Of a stretch of DNA of 64,000 nucleotides, positions 28,501-43,500 are shown piece by piece. The stretch is from Temnopleurus reevesii (lineage: Eukaryota; Echinodermata; Echinoidea; Temnopleuroida; Temnopleuridae): positions 197,634 to 261,633 of the forward strand of contig BQKZ01000055.1 of the NCBI GenBank assembly GCA_036244855.1, in the 5' to 3' direction. Every line of letters starts with the position of its first letter. Position 1 is the stretch's first letter. The position numbers and the translations under genes were made by a program. Under the pieces are notes generated by a model. The model was not told where the DNA came from. It saw only the letters and a list, made by a program, of their open reading frames with translations, and did not search any database.

Positions 28501-31500
28501 GCGAAAATCCCTTTTTTCCTTGCTTGCATGTGCAGTCATTGAAGTCTCTTCTCTGAACACTACAAATATTCTACAAATATATTACAAATTAATACGAATT
28601 TACAGTTGAAGAGTATACCTCTCATATAGAATTTAACACTTTGACAACCTAAAAATTAAAGAAAATGCATCTGATATGAACTAATAATCAGGGGAATTCA
28701 TACTCACCATAATCTCCCTTTGGAATTATCTTGTCGCTCTCAAGAGGTTCACTCACTCCAAACTTATTCTCAGCTCGTACACGGAACTGGTATTCCCTGT
28801 CTTCAATGAGTTTGGTTATTCTGTGTGAAAGAATAAAATTGAATATTGAAATATCAAATGACATCAATCATTTCATTAACAACTAGTTTTCATTTAGGAG
28901 TTAGCCATTCTTTTTACGAAATTGTATTTTTTTATTTTTATAAATGACATCCAATTTTCTTTAATCATTATTTTCTCATAAATTTTTACAGCACTGTTTT
29001 GAATATCATCATTCATATTTAAGAATGAGGGACAATATTTCAACTCTGTTACGGAAGGCATTCTTGAGATTACCTGAATGTTGTATCAGGGATCATACTG
29101 GATACATTGGTCCATGATCCGAATCCTCCCTCTCTCTTCTCTAGCACATAACCCGTCACGGTACTACCTCCATCATCATGTGGCGGGCTCCACGACAGCG
29201 TAACCTCATTGCTACTCAGCTTGGCAACTGCAAGTGGCCCTTGAGGCGCGGACGGGCAATCAACCACGTTGACAGTCACGGTAACGCTCTCCTCCCCAGC
29301 CCTGTTGGACGCCTTGATGACATAGTCTCCACTGTCAGTTCTCTCAGCTGATCTCGCAGTGAGCGTTGTACCATAGTTGGTGCTGTCGATGGTGACGCGG
29401 TGTGACTTTTGGACGGTGTCACCATTTCGTGTCCAGGACACGGTTGGGGTAGGAGTGGCTTTGTAGGGAATGTCAATTCGGAATGTATGGCCTGCTCTGA
29501 TGGTCATCACCTTCTCAAAGCGGGAATCAAGGTTGAATTTTGGTTTTACTGAGGATAGAAATTGTAAAAATGTAAAAATCCTCAAAGAATCTCTTTTAGA
29601 ATGTGCTACAAATTTGTATTCTAAGGGACATTTTATTCAACCCTCTTCATCATCAAAATCAAATTAATAGGAAAAACTTGCTAAATTTACAGCAGAGCAA
29701 ATGAAGTGTTTTATTGAAATTTTCTTGTACAATAGATAAAACTTAATCTCATCTCAAAAGACACCAACACATTTTTTCAGAATTCAAAACCCTTGGATAT
29801 ATAATCATTATTTCATTATACCATCTAGAAGTTATTGTGGGGTTATAAATAGGATTTGCCACTTTTTAGAGATAATGAAACAACACTGATCTGTAGTATA
29901 GAATTAATACTGATAATGTTTATTTAGAATCTACAAGTAATTGATGTTATGTTCTTTGTCTGCTTCATACTGAGTTGGGGCTGAATTTAAAAACAATGGG
30001 TGAAATAATGTACATGTAAAGCCTTACCTGGTGGGTCTTCCACAAGTACAGTATTGGACGGTTCACTGGGACGGCCTGTACCAGCACGGTTGACAGCGCA
30101 GACCCTGAACTCGTACTCTGTGCCTCGTATCAGACGAGTAGCTCTGAACGTTGTGTCCGGGGTCGGAGTCAGAGTGGCTTTGACCCATCTTGGACTTGTG
30201 GTCTGTCGCATCTCAACCACGTAACCTGTGACTGGTGCTCCGCCATCGTTGGAGGGCGGGGTCCAGACAACGGTGACGGAATCTGAGATGATGTTGGTGA
30301 TCTTCGGAGCTGATGGTGGATCAGGAACATCTGGGTAGCATGGAAAAAGATAATAATTGATGGATATGTTCTACTAAATTTCTTATCATCATGATAACTG
30401 ATAATTAATATCATCACAAAAAAAAGTGTTGCACACACTGTAATTAAACCATAACGATTTTCTTGATACACATCTAAACATGTTACATTTATATGTAATT
30501 CATCACATCACACAGAAATTAAACATTGCTGAAAGTAGTTTACTCTTTTCCATAGAATACGACTAACGAGCCACCAGTCAAGAATATTCATTTCCTTAGA
30601 AATTAGTACATAAACAGCTCAACAGTTGATCAGACTGTTCTCTCTTGGGTGAGAACGTAAAACCCAAATCACTGTAGATCAAGTCTTTCTTCTACAGGGA
30701 AAACATAATATTTCTGTGACATATAACTCCTTGTAACATAATGTATTATATTTTTTGTCTTTTGCCCTCTTTAATATATGATATATTCATTATAAGCGCT
30801 TTAGGCCATTTTGGAAAATGCACAGTATAATAATTATTTTTATTATTATCATGCAAGTAGGACCAGAAGATTGGCAAATTTGAAATTGCAAAACATCTCT
30901 TACTGTATTGTCCCTGAGGAGTGACGCTCTGTCCTTCAAGAGGTTTGCTCTGTCCATACTGGTTCTGGGCCAGCACACGGAACTGGTACTTCTTATTCTC
31001 CTTCAGTCCTGTCACCTTATATGTCAGATCCGTGATATAGTCCTTATTGACATGCTTCCATTTGGTCTCGTTCTCGCCTCGCTTCTGCACCACGTACGTG
31101 AAGATGCGACTACCGCCATCGTCTGTGGGAGGGCTCCATGAGAGAGTGACGCTGTTCTCCGAGACGTTGCTCATCTCAAGAGGACCGCGGGGAGGACCAG
31201 GACGGTCGAACACGCGGACCTCAACGTCAAGCGACTCACTGCCTGCAGTGTTCTTGAGATTGATAGTGTAGCGTCCGGCGTGGTCTTTCTCGACCTTCTT
31301 CACTGTAATCGTTGAAGCGCGATTGGTAGTGTCTATCTTGATGTGAGAGGATGGTTTGAGAGGTCGGCCATCCAGCATCCAACTGACAGCAGGTGTGGGG
31401 ATGCCGGTGTAGGGTACTTCAATACGGAATGATTCGCCTACCTTGGCGTTGATTGGTTCATCAAATCGTCCACTGAACTTTGGCATAACTGAGATGCAAA

Positions 31501-34500
31501 AAGGATAAATATTAGAATGTCTTTTAAAATATTATTCATAAATCATTCCATTCTGCATTTCACATTGACAGTATTGATTTTTATTCACATTATATCTTAT
31601 TTACATTACTTGTTTGTTATATCATATCACACTTTGTAATAATAATAATATAGATTATTTATACAGCGCTAAAAACAGAGAGTACCATAGCGCTTTATAC
31701 TTTATAATGTGCAAATACAAAGCAAAAATGACAGAGCAAAAGAGAGAGTCGCCTGTTAGGCACGCACCTACTCTCAACTTTGTCCATTCTTGCTAAACAT
31801 GATTCACATTGTATAATGTTTCTTAATTGCTATTTTATTTAGTTACAATCAAATCTATGCATTAGGAATAAATTTAAAAAAAAGGACAATAACATCATCC
31901 ATATTCCATACCTGTGGTCTCCTCAGCCCTAATTGGAGCAGAAGGAGCACTCGCCGGTCCAGGTCCAGCCCTGTTTTCAGCACTGACCCTGAACTCATAC
32001 TCCTCACCCCGCATGAGACGAGTGATGCGGTGCGACGTCACACCGCTGGACACGCCCGTCACTCTGGCCCAATAGGTGCTGGACGTTTCCTTCTTTTCGA
32101 TGATGTAGCCTGAGATCGGTGCACCACCATCTGACTTGGGTGGGTGCCACTCCAGTGTCACAGAGTCTGAGGTGACGTTGGTTACAAGTGGCTTGCTTGG
32201 TGCATCAGGAACATCTATGAAAAAAAAAATCATTTGTAAAGCGTAAGAGGAAAGGACAGAATATGGTGGACTCCTTATTTTTTTGGATTAATTAACCAGT
32301 GGCCCTTTCCAGCCTACTACATGTTGAAAATCCTGAATCCACCCAAGAAAATGTTCATGAGAAAAAGTCATATGAAATCAATGAACTGTTTGTCCTCTGC
32401 TAAAGAAAAGGCTTAAAAAATTATATACCGCAGAATAAATTAATTACACACTAGACATTGAGGAAGTATACACTAAGGTTCTGAAAGGAAAAACATTTAA
32501 TTTCTTTTTACTTCAAACTTTGGAAATTAAATAAAATTAATGAAAATCTCACCATATTTCTTCTTGAGCTTGATCGTCTCTTTAGTTTCAATTGGCTCAC
32601 TGTCGCCGATCTTATTGACAGCAAACACCTTGAAGACATATGAAGCACCTTCCTGCAGACTCGTAACTCTCATGGTGGTATCCAAGGCTTGTGCCGACAG
32701 TCTCGTCCACGTGGAACGATTAGCCTCACGTCTCTCGATGATGTAGTGTGTTATTGGACTACCACCATCATCCGCCGGCTCCTTCCAAGAAAGGAACAGG
32801 TCCGTACTGCCGATGTCCTTGGCAATGAGGGGCCCTCGAGGTGGCTCAGGGCGATCTAGAACTTGGACACGGATTGTGATTGCATCACTTCCAGCAGTGT
32901 TTGATACATTGAGAGTGAACGATCCTGCATCTTCCCGTACGCAGTTCTTGACAGTGACTATAGTGTCCCTGTCGCTGGTGTCGATCTTGACACGAGAGCT
33001 TGATTGAAGTGTGGTGCCGTCCTTAGTCCATTTCACACTGGGCTTTGGTGTAGCTCGGAAGGGTACGTCAAGGTTGAAAGTGGTTCCGACTCTGACAACC
33101 ATCACATCATGATATTTGTAGGTGTCCAGCTTTGGTGCAACTGTAAGGATAAATTTGTACGATAGTATAGAAATAGAATAGTAAATTGAGAGCTGAGTCT
33201 AAAGGAAATGAGAACATATCGTGATCACAAGCAGATTTATACATTCCCTAACACAATATAAATAATTCCAACTGGATAGACCTTGGACTCATTGTATTCT
33301 AAGATTAAACCTAAAGCCCTTAAGAATTGTGGCATTGGCATAATCCATCCAATCCTAAAAATTCTAACAACCTTATGTTTTCATCCTATCAATATTGAGC
33401 AAATTGTTGATTGTGACTGTAATCAAGAAATGCGTCTCTGCCGAACAGGTTACATTAGTTTTCTTTAACAATCTTAACCGATATTCCTTATTTTTCAATA
33501 AATACTATTCCAAAGCAAATTTTCTAATAACCCTAATGATCTTACCAGCCATGCCAACAGAATCTGTAGGACTCGTCGGTTGGCCCATTCCTGCAGCGTT
33601 GACCGCAACCACACGGAACTGACAGGAGCCAGTAGGCGGGAGGTCACGGATCTCCAGCTTGGTGTCCCTGATAGGATGTGGGTTGACAGGGACCCATCGG
33701 GAACTGAACCGGTCGGCGCGCTCCACAATGTAGCCAGTGATTGGGCTTCCGCCATCAGACGATGGGGGTGTCCAATTCAAGGTTAGGGACTTGGCTGTGA
33801 CGTTTGAGATAGATGGCTCTCCTGGTACAGAAGGCACTCCTATGGATCGCAAATCAAAAGATATATTTCATAATATATATCAGTCAGAATGTTACATTAA
33901 TTGTCTGAAACCCTGAAAGTCTGTAAGACACTTTGTATATTATACTTTGTTCATCTAAGTAGTAATTTTCATAATACTGTTTTATATGTAAATAATTGTT
34001 TACGTTTCATCTTCTTGATTTGATTGAAAGGCCTCATGAACAACAAAATTCCATTAATTATAAAGTGAAGAGATTTAATAAAGATTGCTTCTGTGAATGT
34101 GGAAGTATGTAACAAAGCGGAAGTCTAATTTATTTTAAGTTTATATGAGATTTAAGCCATAACATGGAAAACTTGTTCCGCATTTTTCTGTTTGTGCACA
34201 AAACACACACCAAGAGTGACTGATTTACAGAACATGTTTGATCAAATCAAATCAACTTACCAAACTTGGACTTGGCAGTAGCTGGCTCCGAGCCATCACT
34301 TGGTGGTCCAAGACCAGCCTTGTTGAGCGCCATGACCCTGAACTCATACTGCGCACCTTCCTTTAGATCCTTGACCGTTAGCTCCGGATTGAGGATGGAC
34401 TGCGATGTGACGGGTAACCATCGGATGGAGTAAGCCTCCTTCTTCTCCAAAACGTAGCCCATGATGTGGCTACCTCCATCGGATTCTGGAGGGCTCCACT

Positions 34501-37500
34501 GCAGTGATACTGAGGTCTTGGTGAAGTCTGTCACAAAGGGTGGAGCTGGTTTTCCTGGAACATCTGCAGACAAAGAAAAAATTGTTTACAGCATTTCACT
34601 TTGAAATATTGAAAAGTTTATTCATATAAAACAGTTCAAATAAATATGTCCATTACATCTTTACCTGAAAGTAAATACAGTTGTTTGACACACTATGGGA
34701 ATAATGTAATAAACAATAAATATGCAAGTGATGTAAATTCTAAAAGGTGCTAGTATCAATTAACAAAAATCGTTTACATAACTTACCATAAGGAGGTTTC
34801 ACAATCACAGAGTTTGTAGGTTCACTGGGTTGTCCGAAGCCCTTCTTGTTGGCGGCCACCACTCTGAACTCATATTCCGACTTATGTGTCAGCCCGGTCA
34901 CTGTGAAGATAGTATCACCCACGGGTGTGTTGTTTACAGGTGTCCAGCGGAGTGCTAGCCTCTCCTTCTTCTGGATGACGTATCCAGTGACAGGAGAGCC
35001 TCCGTCGTTGGAAGGTGGACGCCACTTCAGGGCTACTGAGGTCGCCTTTACTTCAGTGATTTGTGGCTTGCTGGGAGCTTCAGGAACATCTGCAACAAAA
35101 TTTAAAAGGTAGGAAATAATTTTTCCATTAAGTTACTAGAGCGTGATTTCAATGCTCCTTTGCAATGCTAATCAAATTTAAACCATGTTACTGAAGCATT
35201 CAATTGTGATTGTTTGTATATTGCAATATATAGTCTATTCTGTCAAGAGGTGGTGTTACAGCAGGTTGTTCTTAAAGTAAACAATGACTCTACAAATGAC
35301 TGGAACAAGTTTTCAAGTGACTAGAATAATCCAATTCCTCACAACACAAGTTCTGACGGCAAGTCAGCAATCAATAAAGTATTTTTAAAATACCAACAAG
35401 GAATATATTAGATTCATTTATGTAACTTACCATAAGGAGCTTTCGCCACCTTAGACTCTGTGGGGTTACTGGGCACACTCTGCCCAGCCTTGTTGGTAGC
35501 CAGCACCCTGAACTGGTACTCATTACCCTCCTTCAGCCCTCCAATCTTACAAGTGGTATCTGTAACCCTCTCAATGGGGGTCCATCGGGCGGTGTAAGGG
35601 TCCTTACGCTCAACGATGTACCCAGTGATGGCGGAACCACCATCCCTTGAAGGTGCCGCCCATGTGATGGTGGCGGAGTCGCTGGTAATGCTGGTGATGG
35701 TTGGCTCAAGAGGAGCAGATGGTGCATCTGGTGATAGATAATACCAAAAGTTTGTTACTTATAGATGTATATCGTATGGTACTCTCACTGTTGAAATCTT
35801 ATATAAAGGATCACCGAATGGCTACATCAGGACAATCCACGCATTGGTAAACTTTTTGTCAGTCCAACCCTTGTTTTTTTCTAGCTTACTTCACCTTAAA
35901 ATCTGTTTCAGACATAATCAGTGTAAGGTAACCATCTACAGATCAGACAGCACTGATGTAAACTGGTTTCAGTATATCCGTGGTTAGACATACATTATCT
36001 TAGGAATTACCCATAAATCCTCTGCAGCAAAACCTAAATCCCACTGCTGCCACCCAAATGAGGCATAGAAAAAAAATATCAAATATAATATTTTTATATT
36101 CAATGCATGTGCCACAACAGATATTTCCTTTCATTTGCACAATTTTTTTTGTACAAACTTACCGACAGGATCCTTGATGATTGTTGGTTTAGTGGAATCA
36201 CTTGCTCGCCCAATGCCTGCCCTATTTTCAGCAGACACTCTGAACTGGTACTGCAAGCCTTCTTTCAGATCTCCAACCTGCATACTAGTCTCTGTGATAG
36301 GAACACGGTTGACACGTGTCCATCTGGAGCTGTACTGGTCTTTGCGCTCAACAATGTATCCAGTGACAGGAGAACCCCCATCAGAGAATGGAGGAGTCCA
36401 TTCCAGTGTAGCAGAGGAAGATGTGGTTCCTACCACTTTGACGTTTTCTGGTGAATCGGGGGTGTCTGGAGGGAAAGAAATAAGTGAAAATACATCACTT
36501 TACAAAGCATAAGACATTGAAAGAGGAGGATGCTCTAGAGAGAGAGAGAGAGAGAAGTGAATAGGGGGATTGGCATCAAATTGAAAGAGTCAGTGAGGGA
36601 AAAGCTGTCTTCAATAAATGATAACAATGATTAAAATGATGAGGGTTGGTTACTTTTCAAATGTATCATTTTGTTTTCTTGGAGTGCTATCACGCAGGGT
36701 TAATTTTGCAATCTAATGGCCAGCAGGGGTGCAAGGGTGGTGATTATCCCCTTCAAATAAGGAAGGATGAACGATAATGAAATATGGTGAGGAGTTAAAC
36801 CCATTAAAACATGTCATTGCACATCTAAATGATGATATAAGTATTATGATATTGGTGCTAAACAAGGCATTGATGCTATTCATCTACTAAATTATATTGA
36901 TGTTGAATCACATACTCACCATATGGAGGCTTTGCAATGACAGACTCAGTATTATCACTGGGTCTTCCTGGGCCAGCTTTGTTCTCAGCGATGACTCTGA
37001 ACTGATACTCATCATTAGGCTTCAGTCCTGTCACCTTAAAGGTTGTGTCATCGACAGTATGGCGATTGATCTTGGACCAGCGGAGACCAAACTTGTCCCT
37101 GGCCTCAATGATGTAGTTTGTGATTGGGCTACCTCCATCAGACATCGGTGGGGTCCAGTTGAGGACCAGTTCTGTGGAGTCTATGTTGGTGACAGTCGGG
37201 TGGCCTGGTGAACTTGGTGCATCTATAGAGGTACAGGAACATAATAGAGAAATATATTTTAATCATTAGAGTACATATAAAGAATATCTTAGTTTTGAAA
37301 TTCGAAGTAGCCAGTAAGGTGTCTGTATTCATTGATTATAATTCAACAATCATAAAATGATGTATAAAAGTGCTTCAATATTCAATATCAATTTACAACT
37401 AAGTAGAGAAAAACAATACTAGATTTGGTTCCTTTCCTAAGACATTGGTGTAAGAACAGATATTTGATCCCCACATTACAAGTATTTTTGGTTAGAAAAT

Positions 37501-40500
37501 TCCGCTACTCTATAATGACACCTCCATAAATAGATATTTCACTTATTGACTTATAAAAGCAGTAATCCCAAAATGATTACTCCAGTCCTATTTTCTAGTT
37601 AGATGTAAGATAAGGGTTGTGATAAGTTTTCTGCTTCAGAATAAGATAAGGATTAAGATGACGATTAGGTAAGGATTGAGGTAAAAGCGGAACCTACCAT
37701 ATGGTGATTTAGCAACTCTAGGCAGAGAGACCTCACTGGCTTTGCCGACACCTGCTGCATTCTCTGCACTGACCCTGAACTCGTACTTCCTGTCCTCCGT
37801 GAGGTCGTTGACCTTGTATGTCGGTTCCTTCACTGGAGCACGGTTAGCCCGCACCCAGCGACCAACAGGAGATTCACGTTTCTCCACGATGTAACCTGTA
37901 ATGGTGCTGCCACCATCGGAGGATGGTGGTTCCCATGACAACGTCATGGAGGATGGAGTGATGTCATTGATGGAAGGTGGACTTGGTGCACCAGGAACTC
38001 CTAATGATTATTAGAAATTTGAAAAAAATACTTAATAAAATCATTTTATTATCATAATCACAACTTTATCATTTTGTAATCTTCCATTCTATGACACAAC
38101 CAATTGCTACAAAAGATTTATACAGTCAATGGATTCTCCTTTGTCTTTATTTTGCACTCATTCATATTATTGTTTTTTATAATCATAATAGAAATTGTTT
38201 CAAATTATGTGTCATTACAAAAAGTCTATGAGCGAGGCTAATAGCCAAATTATACTTCCTCATAATAAAATCCTCTAAGGTTAGCAAATATTTGAAGCTT
38301 TCTAAATCTAATATTATATATACTTGCGCTTAGAAATCATATTTTAAGAAAAAACAACAACTGATGCTGTCAACAATAAAATCATACCGTATTGGGCCTT
38401 TGCAGTGAACCTTTCACATGGCGTGCTTGGCTTTCCAACTCCTGCTGCATTGACTGAGCTCACTCTGAACTCATAGTCATTTCCCTCCTGTAGACCCTTG
38501 ATGTTGAAATCCGTCGTTCCAGCAGAAACCTCATCTACCTTGACCCAGCGGGTGGAGTACTTGTCCTTCTTGTCGATGACGTAGCCTGTGATTGGGGATC
38601 CACCATCTTGTCTTGGGGCCGACCAGGACAGCGTTGCGCTGGTTGGCGTGATGTTGAACACGTCTGGGGCATCCGGTGGAGGAGGCGGGTCTGGGAATAA
38701 CAAAATGAATGGTAATTTCTAAATTTCATTTCATATCATTCATTTCCACAAAAGTAGCAGCATAACCATAAGACTTATCGATCTATACATGTAATAAATG
38801 CATATTCCCAAAGATAATAGAATAAAAAATTATTTAAGGTAAAAATGGGATTGATTTCCCCAATAGTCTTGCAATGTACCATGGAAGTAGCAATTCTGTT
38901 GATGTTATAATTACTGATAACTTGGAGTAGGCATAATTAATTTTGGCATTATTGATGTATGCACCTTCAAAAAAAAAATTCTCAAGGTGTTCCGAATGAG
39001 AACTTGATAATTTCACAACTGGGACTTTTTAAAAATTATCCAGCAAAGAATGAAATATATCATTTTTGAAAAGCAGCATGACTAAATATAATGAGCATCT
39101 TGTCCATCCATGGCAAATCCTACAATGGTTTATCAATAGACTAGGTTCTTACCATATGGTGGTTTGCAGGTAACTGAGCGGGAAGGCTTGCTGAAGTCAC
39201 CACGCCCTGCCTTATTGATGGCGGCAACTCTGAACTGGTAGTCAGAGAACTCCTTCAGCCTATTGGCAGTGTAAGTAGTTTCCGGTACGCTTGATTCAAT
39301 CTTGACCCAGCGCATGGTGGCGTTGCTCTTAGACTCGATGGTGTAACCAGTGATCTTACTGCCTCCATCATAGGAAGGAGGTCGCCAGGAGATGGTGATG
39401 GTCGTTGACGTGATGTCCTCAACCTCTGGCTGATCAGGGACCCCTGGGGTAGCTGTGAAACAAAACAATTTTTAAATTATTTCATTTGATTGAAATTTCT
39501 TCTGTACTGAAGTATTAGAGTATGTATGTATAATTGGTAATCATGCCCCATGAGTTATCATTTGATACTAAAGCACTGAGTTAATTTTTGGTTAAAATAA
39601 CTGACTAACTTTATACCACACAAACCAACAATGATTGTCTCTGTAGGCAAATTACTAAAAATGAAATTGAATAGAAAATCCACTGAACTTTATCAAACCA
39701 CAATCAAGCAAATTGAGTTACATTTGAAATAATCCCCAGACATAATGGAGAACTTGAACCTCAATGCACAAAACTCTCCTACTACATTTATGATAAATGG
39801 TAACTTACTATTGAAATTCATTGAAACAATAAATCATGGATGACGGGTATACTTACTGAAGGGTGGCTTGGCAGTGAAGGGATGAGACACCTGACTTGGG
39901 CGTCCTAAGCCAGCCTTGTTCTCAGCAATAACTCTGAACTCGTACTCTCCTCCCGTTCTCAGATTAGGCACTACGCAGGACAGACTGGTGATAGGTGATC
40001 GATTGACCACCGTCCAGCCAGTGCGTCCAGGCTCTCTCTTCTCGATGACGTAGCCTGTGATTGGGCTACCTCCATCGGTGCGAGGAGCTGACCAGTTCAG
40101 TGTCATGGAGTCTGCGGTGATGTTGCTCACTTCAGGGGTGCTGGGTGAGTCAGGCACATCTGAATAGAAATGAAGTTTGCATTGGTTTTAATATTTGAGA
40201 TAATATATGGTGCATGTAGAGCTGATCATGAGGTAAATTTCCTATGTGACATTCCTCTACCCACTATGGATGTTTTGTTCTGGAATGTGACTCTCTTTTG
40301 GGAAAAAAACATGCTTCTTGACATCAAAATTCTTTTGAATACATGGAACACATATCTTTAAAAAGCTGGTAACTAACAAAAAAGTTGCAATCAATTGCAA
40401 ATCAACTGCATATTGAAAAGGTGTTTTCTGATCGGTAGAGACTATATCGTTTTGAGAATAGAATGTAACAACATTATGACTGACAAAATGGCAATGGCAA

Positions 40501-43500
40501 CATGTCATCGATAGCAAGCTATTTGCAACACCGCTCATTAAACGATGAAGCCACCATTCGTCGACTAGTATAAACAATTAAAAAAATAACAAAACAAGTA
40601 GTACTTACCATATGGCTCCTTAGCTGTTGTGGGTCTTGTTGGCTCACTGAATTTCCCAATACCAATCTTATTCTTGGCCGCAACCCTGAACTCGTATTCC
40701 TTGCCATCCTTGAGTCCCGTCACAGAGAATGTGGTCTCAATGGAGTCAATACGGCTGATCTGGACCCAGCGTGTCGAGAACTGCTCCCTACGCTCGACGA
40801 TGTAGGCGGTGATTGATGTGCCTCCGTCCGATTCGGGTGGGGCCCATCGTAGGGTCATGTTGGTGGAGGAGATGTCTGAAACAGCTGGGGTGCCAGGTGC
40901 ACTTGGAACATCTGTGAAGGAACAAAAAACATATAGTGATTGTCAGCGTTTCGTTTGACCGGGCTCTGCAAATGGGCAAAGTCATTGCCTTTAATATTTC
41001 CATGAAATAATCTGTAAGGCAATTGAAGAAATAGAACAGACATTAGGTCACAGTCTCTCTGTATAATCACCACCACTCCTGACCTTGCTTATATTTCGTC
41101 ATTAAAGGTTAGCTTCCATCATAACTCACAAGATAAGGAGCAAGAATTTGAAGGATTAAAATGCAGTTATTGAGAATAATCATCAAATATCTTTCCTCTC
41201 TGAAAAGGGTAAAAACATTATATAGGGGATGACTGTCATCTATTAACAGCTTTTTTTTTTTTTTGACCAGCTGACTGGCTCTCTTTATTTAGCTTCCAAA
41301 TCTTGACTGGTAGTACATGTACAATGCATAACATTTTTCCACATTAAAACAATAGCAAATGGCAAATTTAGCATAGGAACAATTTAAATCTATTGATGGT
41401 CTTCCTTATTGGCACCCCCCCCCCAAAAAAAACCTTACCGTATGGTGACTTTGCTTTGACTGGCTGGCTGGACTGGCTTGGTTTACTGTGACCAGCAACA
41501 TTCTCAGCCACTACTCTGAACTCATACTCTGTTCCTTCAGTCAAACCAGTAACCTATTTTTTTTAAAAGAAAATGAAAAAAGAACCAAAGTAGAATTATT
41601 GAATGACTGAAAACAAGATGAGGAATATGGAAGACAAATTAGAAGATACATAGAACTAAATGAATCCTCGACCGCGCACGGTCGAAATTTATGCCTCCGC
41701 CATCACGCAATCAGAAAGATATGTACAGCTTGTTCCATGCCGTCAGAAATCAAAGACATTTTACAAATTTTGGGCACTGCCACCTTTGACCCCACGAACC
41801 CAAAATCTCAAGTTCTTCCTCACATGCTTATACCTAATTGAGCTACACACTGTAAGTTTGAAAGAAATTGGATCAATTTTTCTGTTATGAGTGAGCTATA
41901 TCGGTTGACTTTGTACAAGNATCATTGTAACAAAGAGAATATGCACATCAAAAATTGTTTCTTGTCATGTGGTAATGGAAATGAATTTTTAAAAATCAAA
42001 CTTAGAGCAGTATCCTCCGTTGATTCGACTTTCACAATGCTCTAGGGCATGTCCAAAAGCTCATAGCCCCACAAATCGTGTCATATTGATAAAGTAGATA
42101 AGAACATATAAGTTGGCTCAATGTCACAAGGAAAGGATATGATTTCATTAATATCAGACCTTTAGCCTTGTATCCTCAGTAGATTCATAGTTAACAGGGC
42201 TCCATCTCAGGGACATGCGGTCCTTCTTCTCCACGTAGTAACCAATGACACGGCTTCCGCCATCCGAGAAGGGTGGTGTCCATGTCAGTGTCAAGGTTGT
42301 CTCGGTTACGTTGCTTGCCTCAGGTGTGCCTGGGGGTCCAGGTTCATCTATAGGTCAAACACAAATGGTTGATATTACGAACTGACCTAAATTTGAGGCA
42401 TACGAAACCAAGACATAATTACATTAAAACAACTGCTACACAGTTAATATGATATAAACTATTTCCGAAAAATAAAGCGGGTTACAGACAATTGATCCGT
42501 ACGCCTTGTATTCAACTGTGCGGACACAACAATCACAAGCTGGTTCAGACTTGAATTGCATTACAAAGGAGCACCGAATTGGTGTTCCGACTTAATTTTT
42601 TTGGAAATGGTTTTTACCTTGTTAATGACCAAAAGTTGCTGGAATTACTGATTTGGTGAGAAGGTAAAGACCATCTGTCATATATTGTATATATAATATG
42701 GTAAAATAGATGAAATTACACTCTACTCTGGCATTTTGATTTCTTGGATTTTAGAGTGCTTAAAAAAATAATGATTGGAATAAATAATTCCTTGATGGAC
42801 ATTAGCTATCTTCAAAAAACATCACGACTACATGTTATATACATAAAGTCAAATTTATTATTCAATCTTAATCACACAGAAGATAAATAAACATGTTAAA
42901 TAAAAATATATATATTGCACATTCAAATACATAATTAACTACATTATATCCTATCATTTCAAAAGTATCTTTGCAGCTGTTTTGCAATGTATCAGCAATA
43001 TGGATTTTTCAAAATAAAGAAAGCATAATCATACAATGCATAACTTTAAAAGTAAATTTGCAGCCAGCTTGCAACATATTCAAGAATGTACAAATGATAT
43101 AAGCATAAAAGCAACTAAACCTCTTGGCATCATTCTTTATGCAAAACTTTAATCGCTAAATTGCTAAATTGTTGTCATTTTTTTAAATGTGCTTTATCCA
43201 ATCCAAAATTGATACAGGGTTTTCTTCATTTGTTGAGCTACATCTATTCACAAAATGTTGTTACATCTGAAGATAATTCATAATTGGTGGTTCATTGCTC
43301 GAATGTTTAAGCAATATTTTTGAAAGAAAAATTAGCACTCTCAGCTACTTCTAGTTTCGTTATATAGTCAAATGTTATGTTAAACGTCAAAATTATTTAA
43401 CAAAGAGTAATCATCTTTCATAAATATTATTATTATTATAAATCATTATTAGACAAGATATTTATTGGATATAGAGTTATATCTGCAAAACTATATAATC

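Noticed and set aside
33283..33468. Plus-strand open frame in the F38-Ig1 intron
   Set aside because: No domain and AT-rich composition; chance frame.
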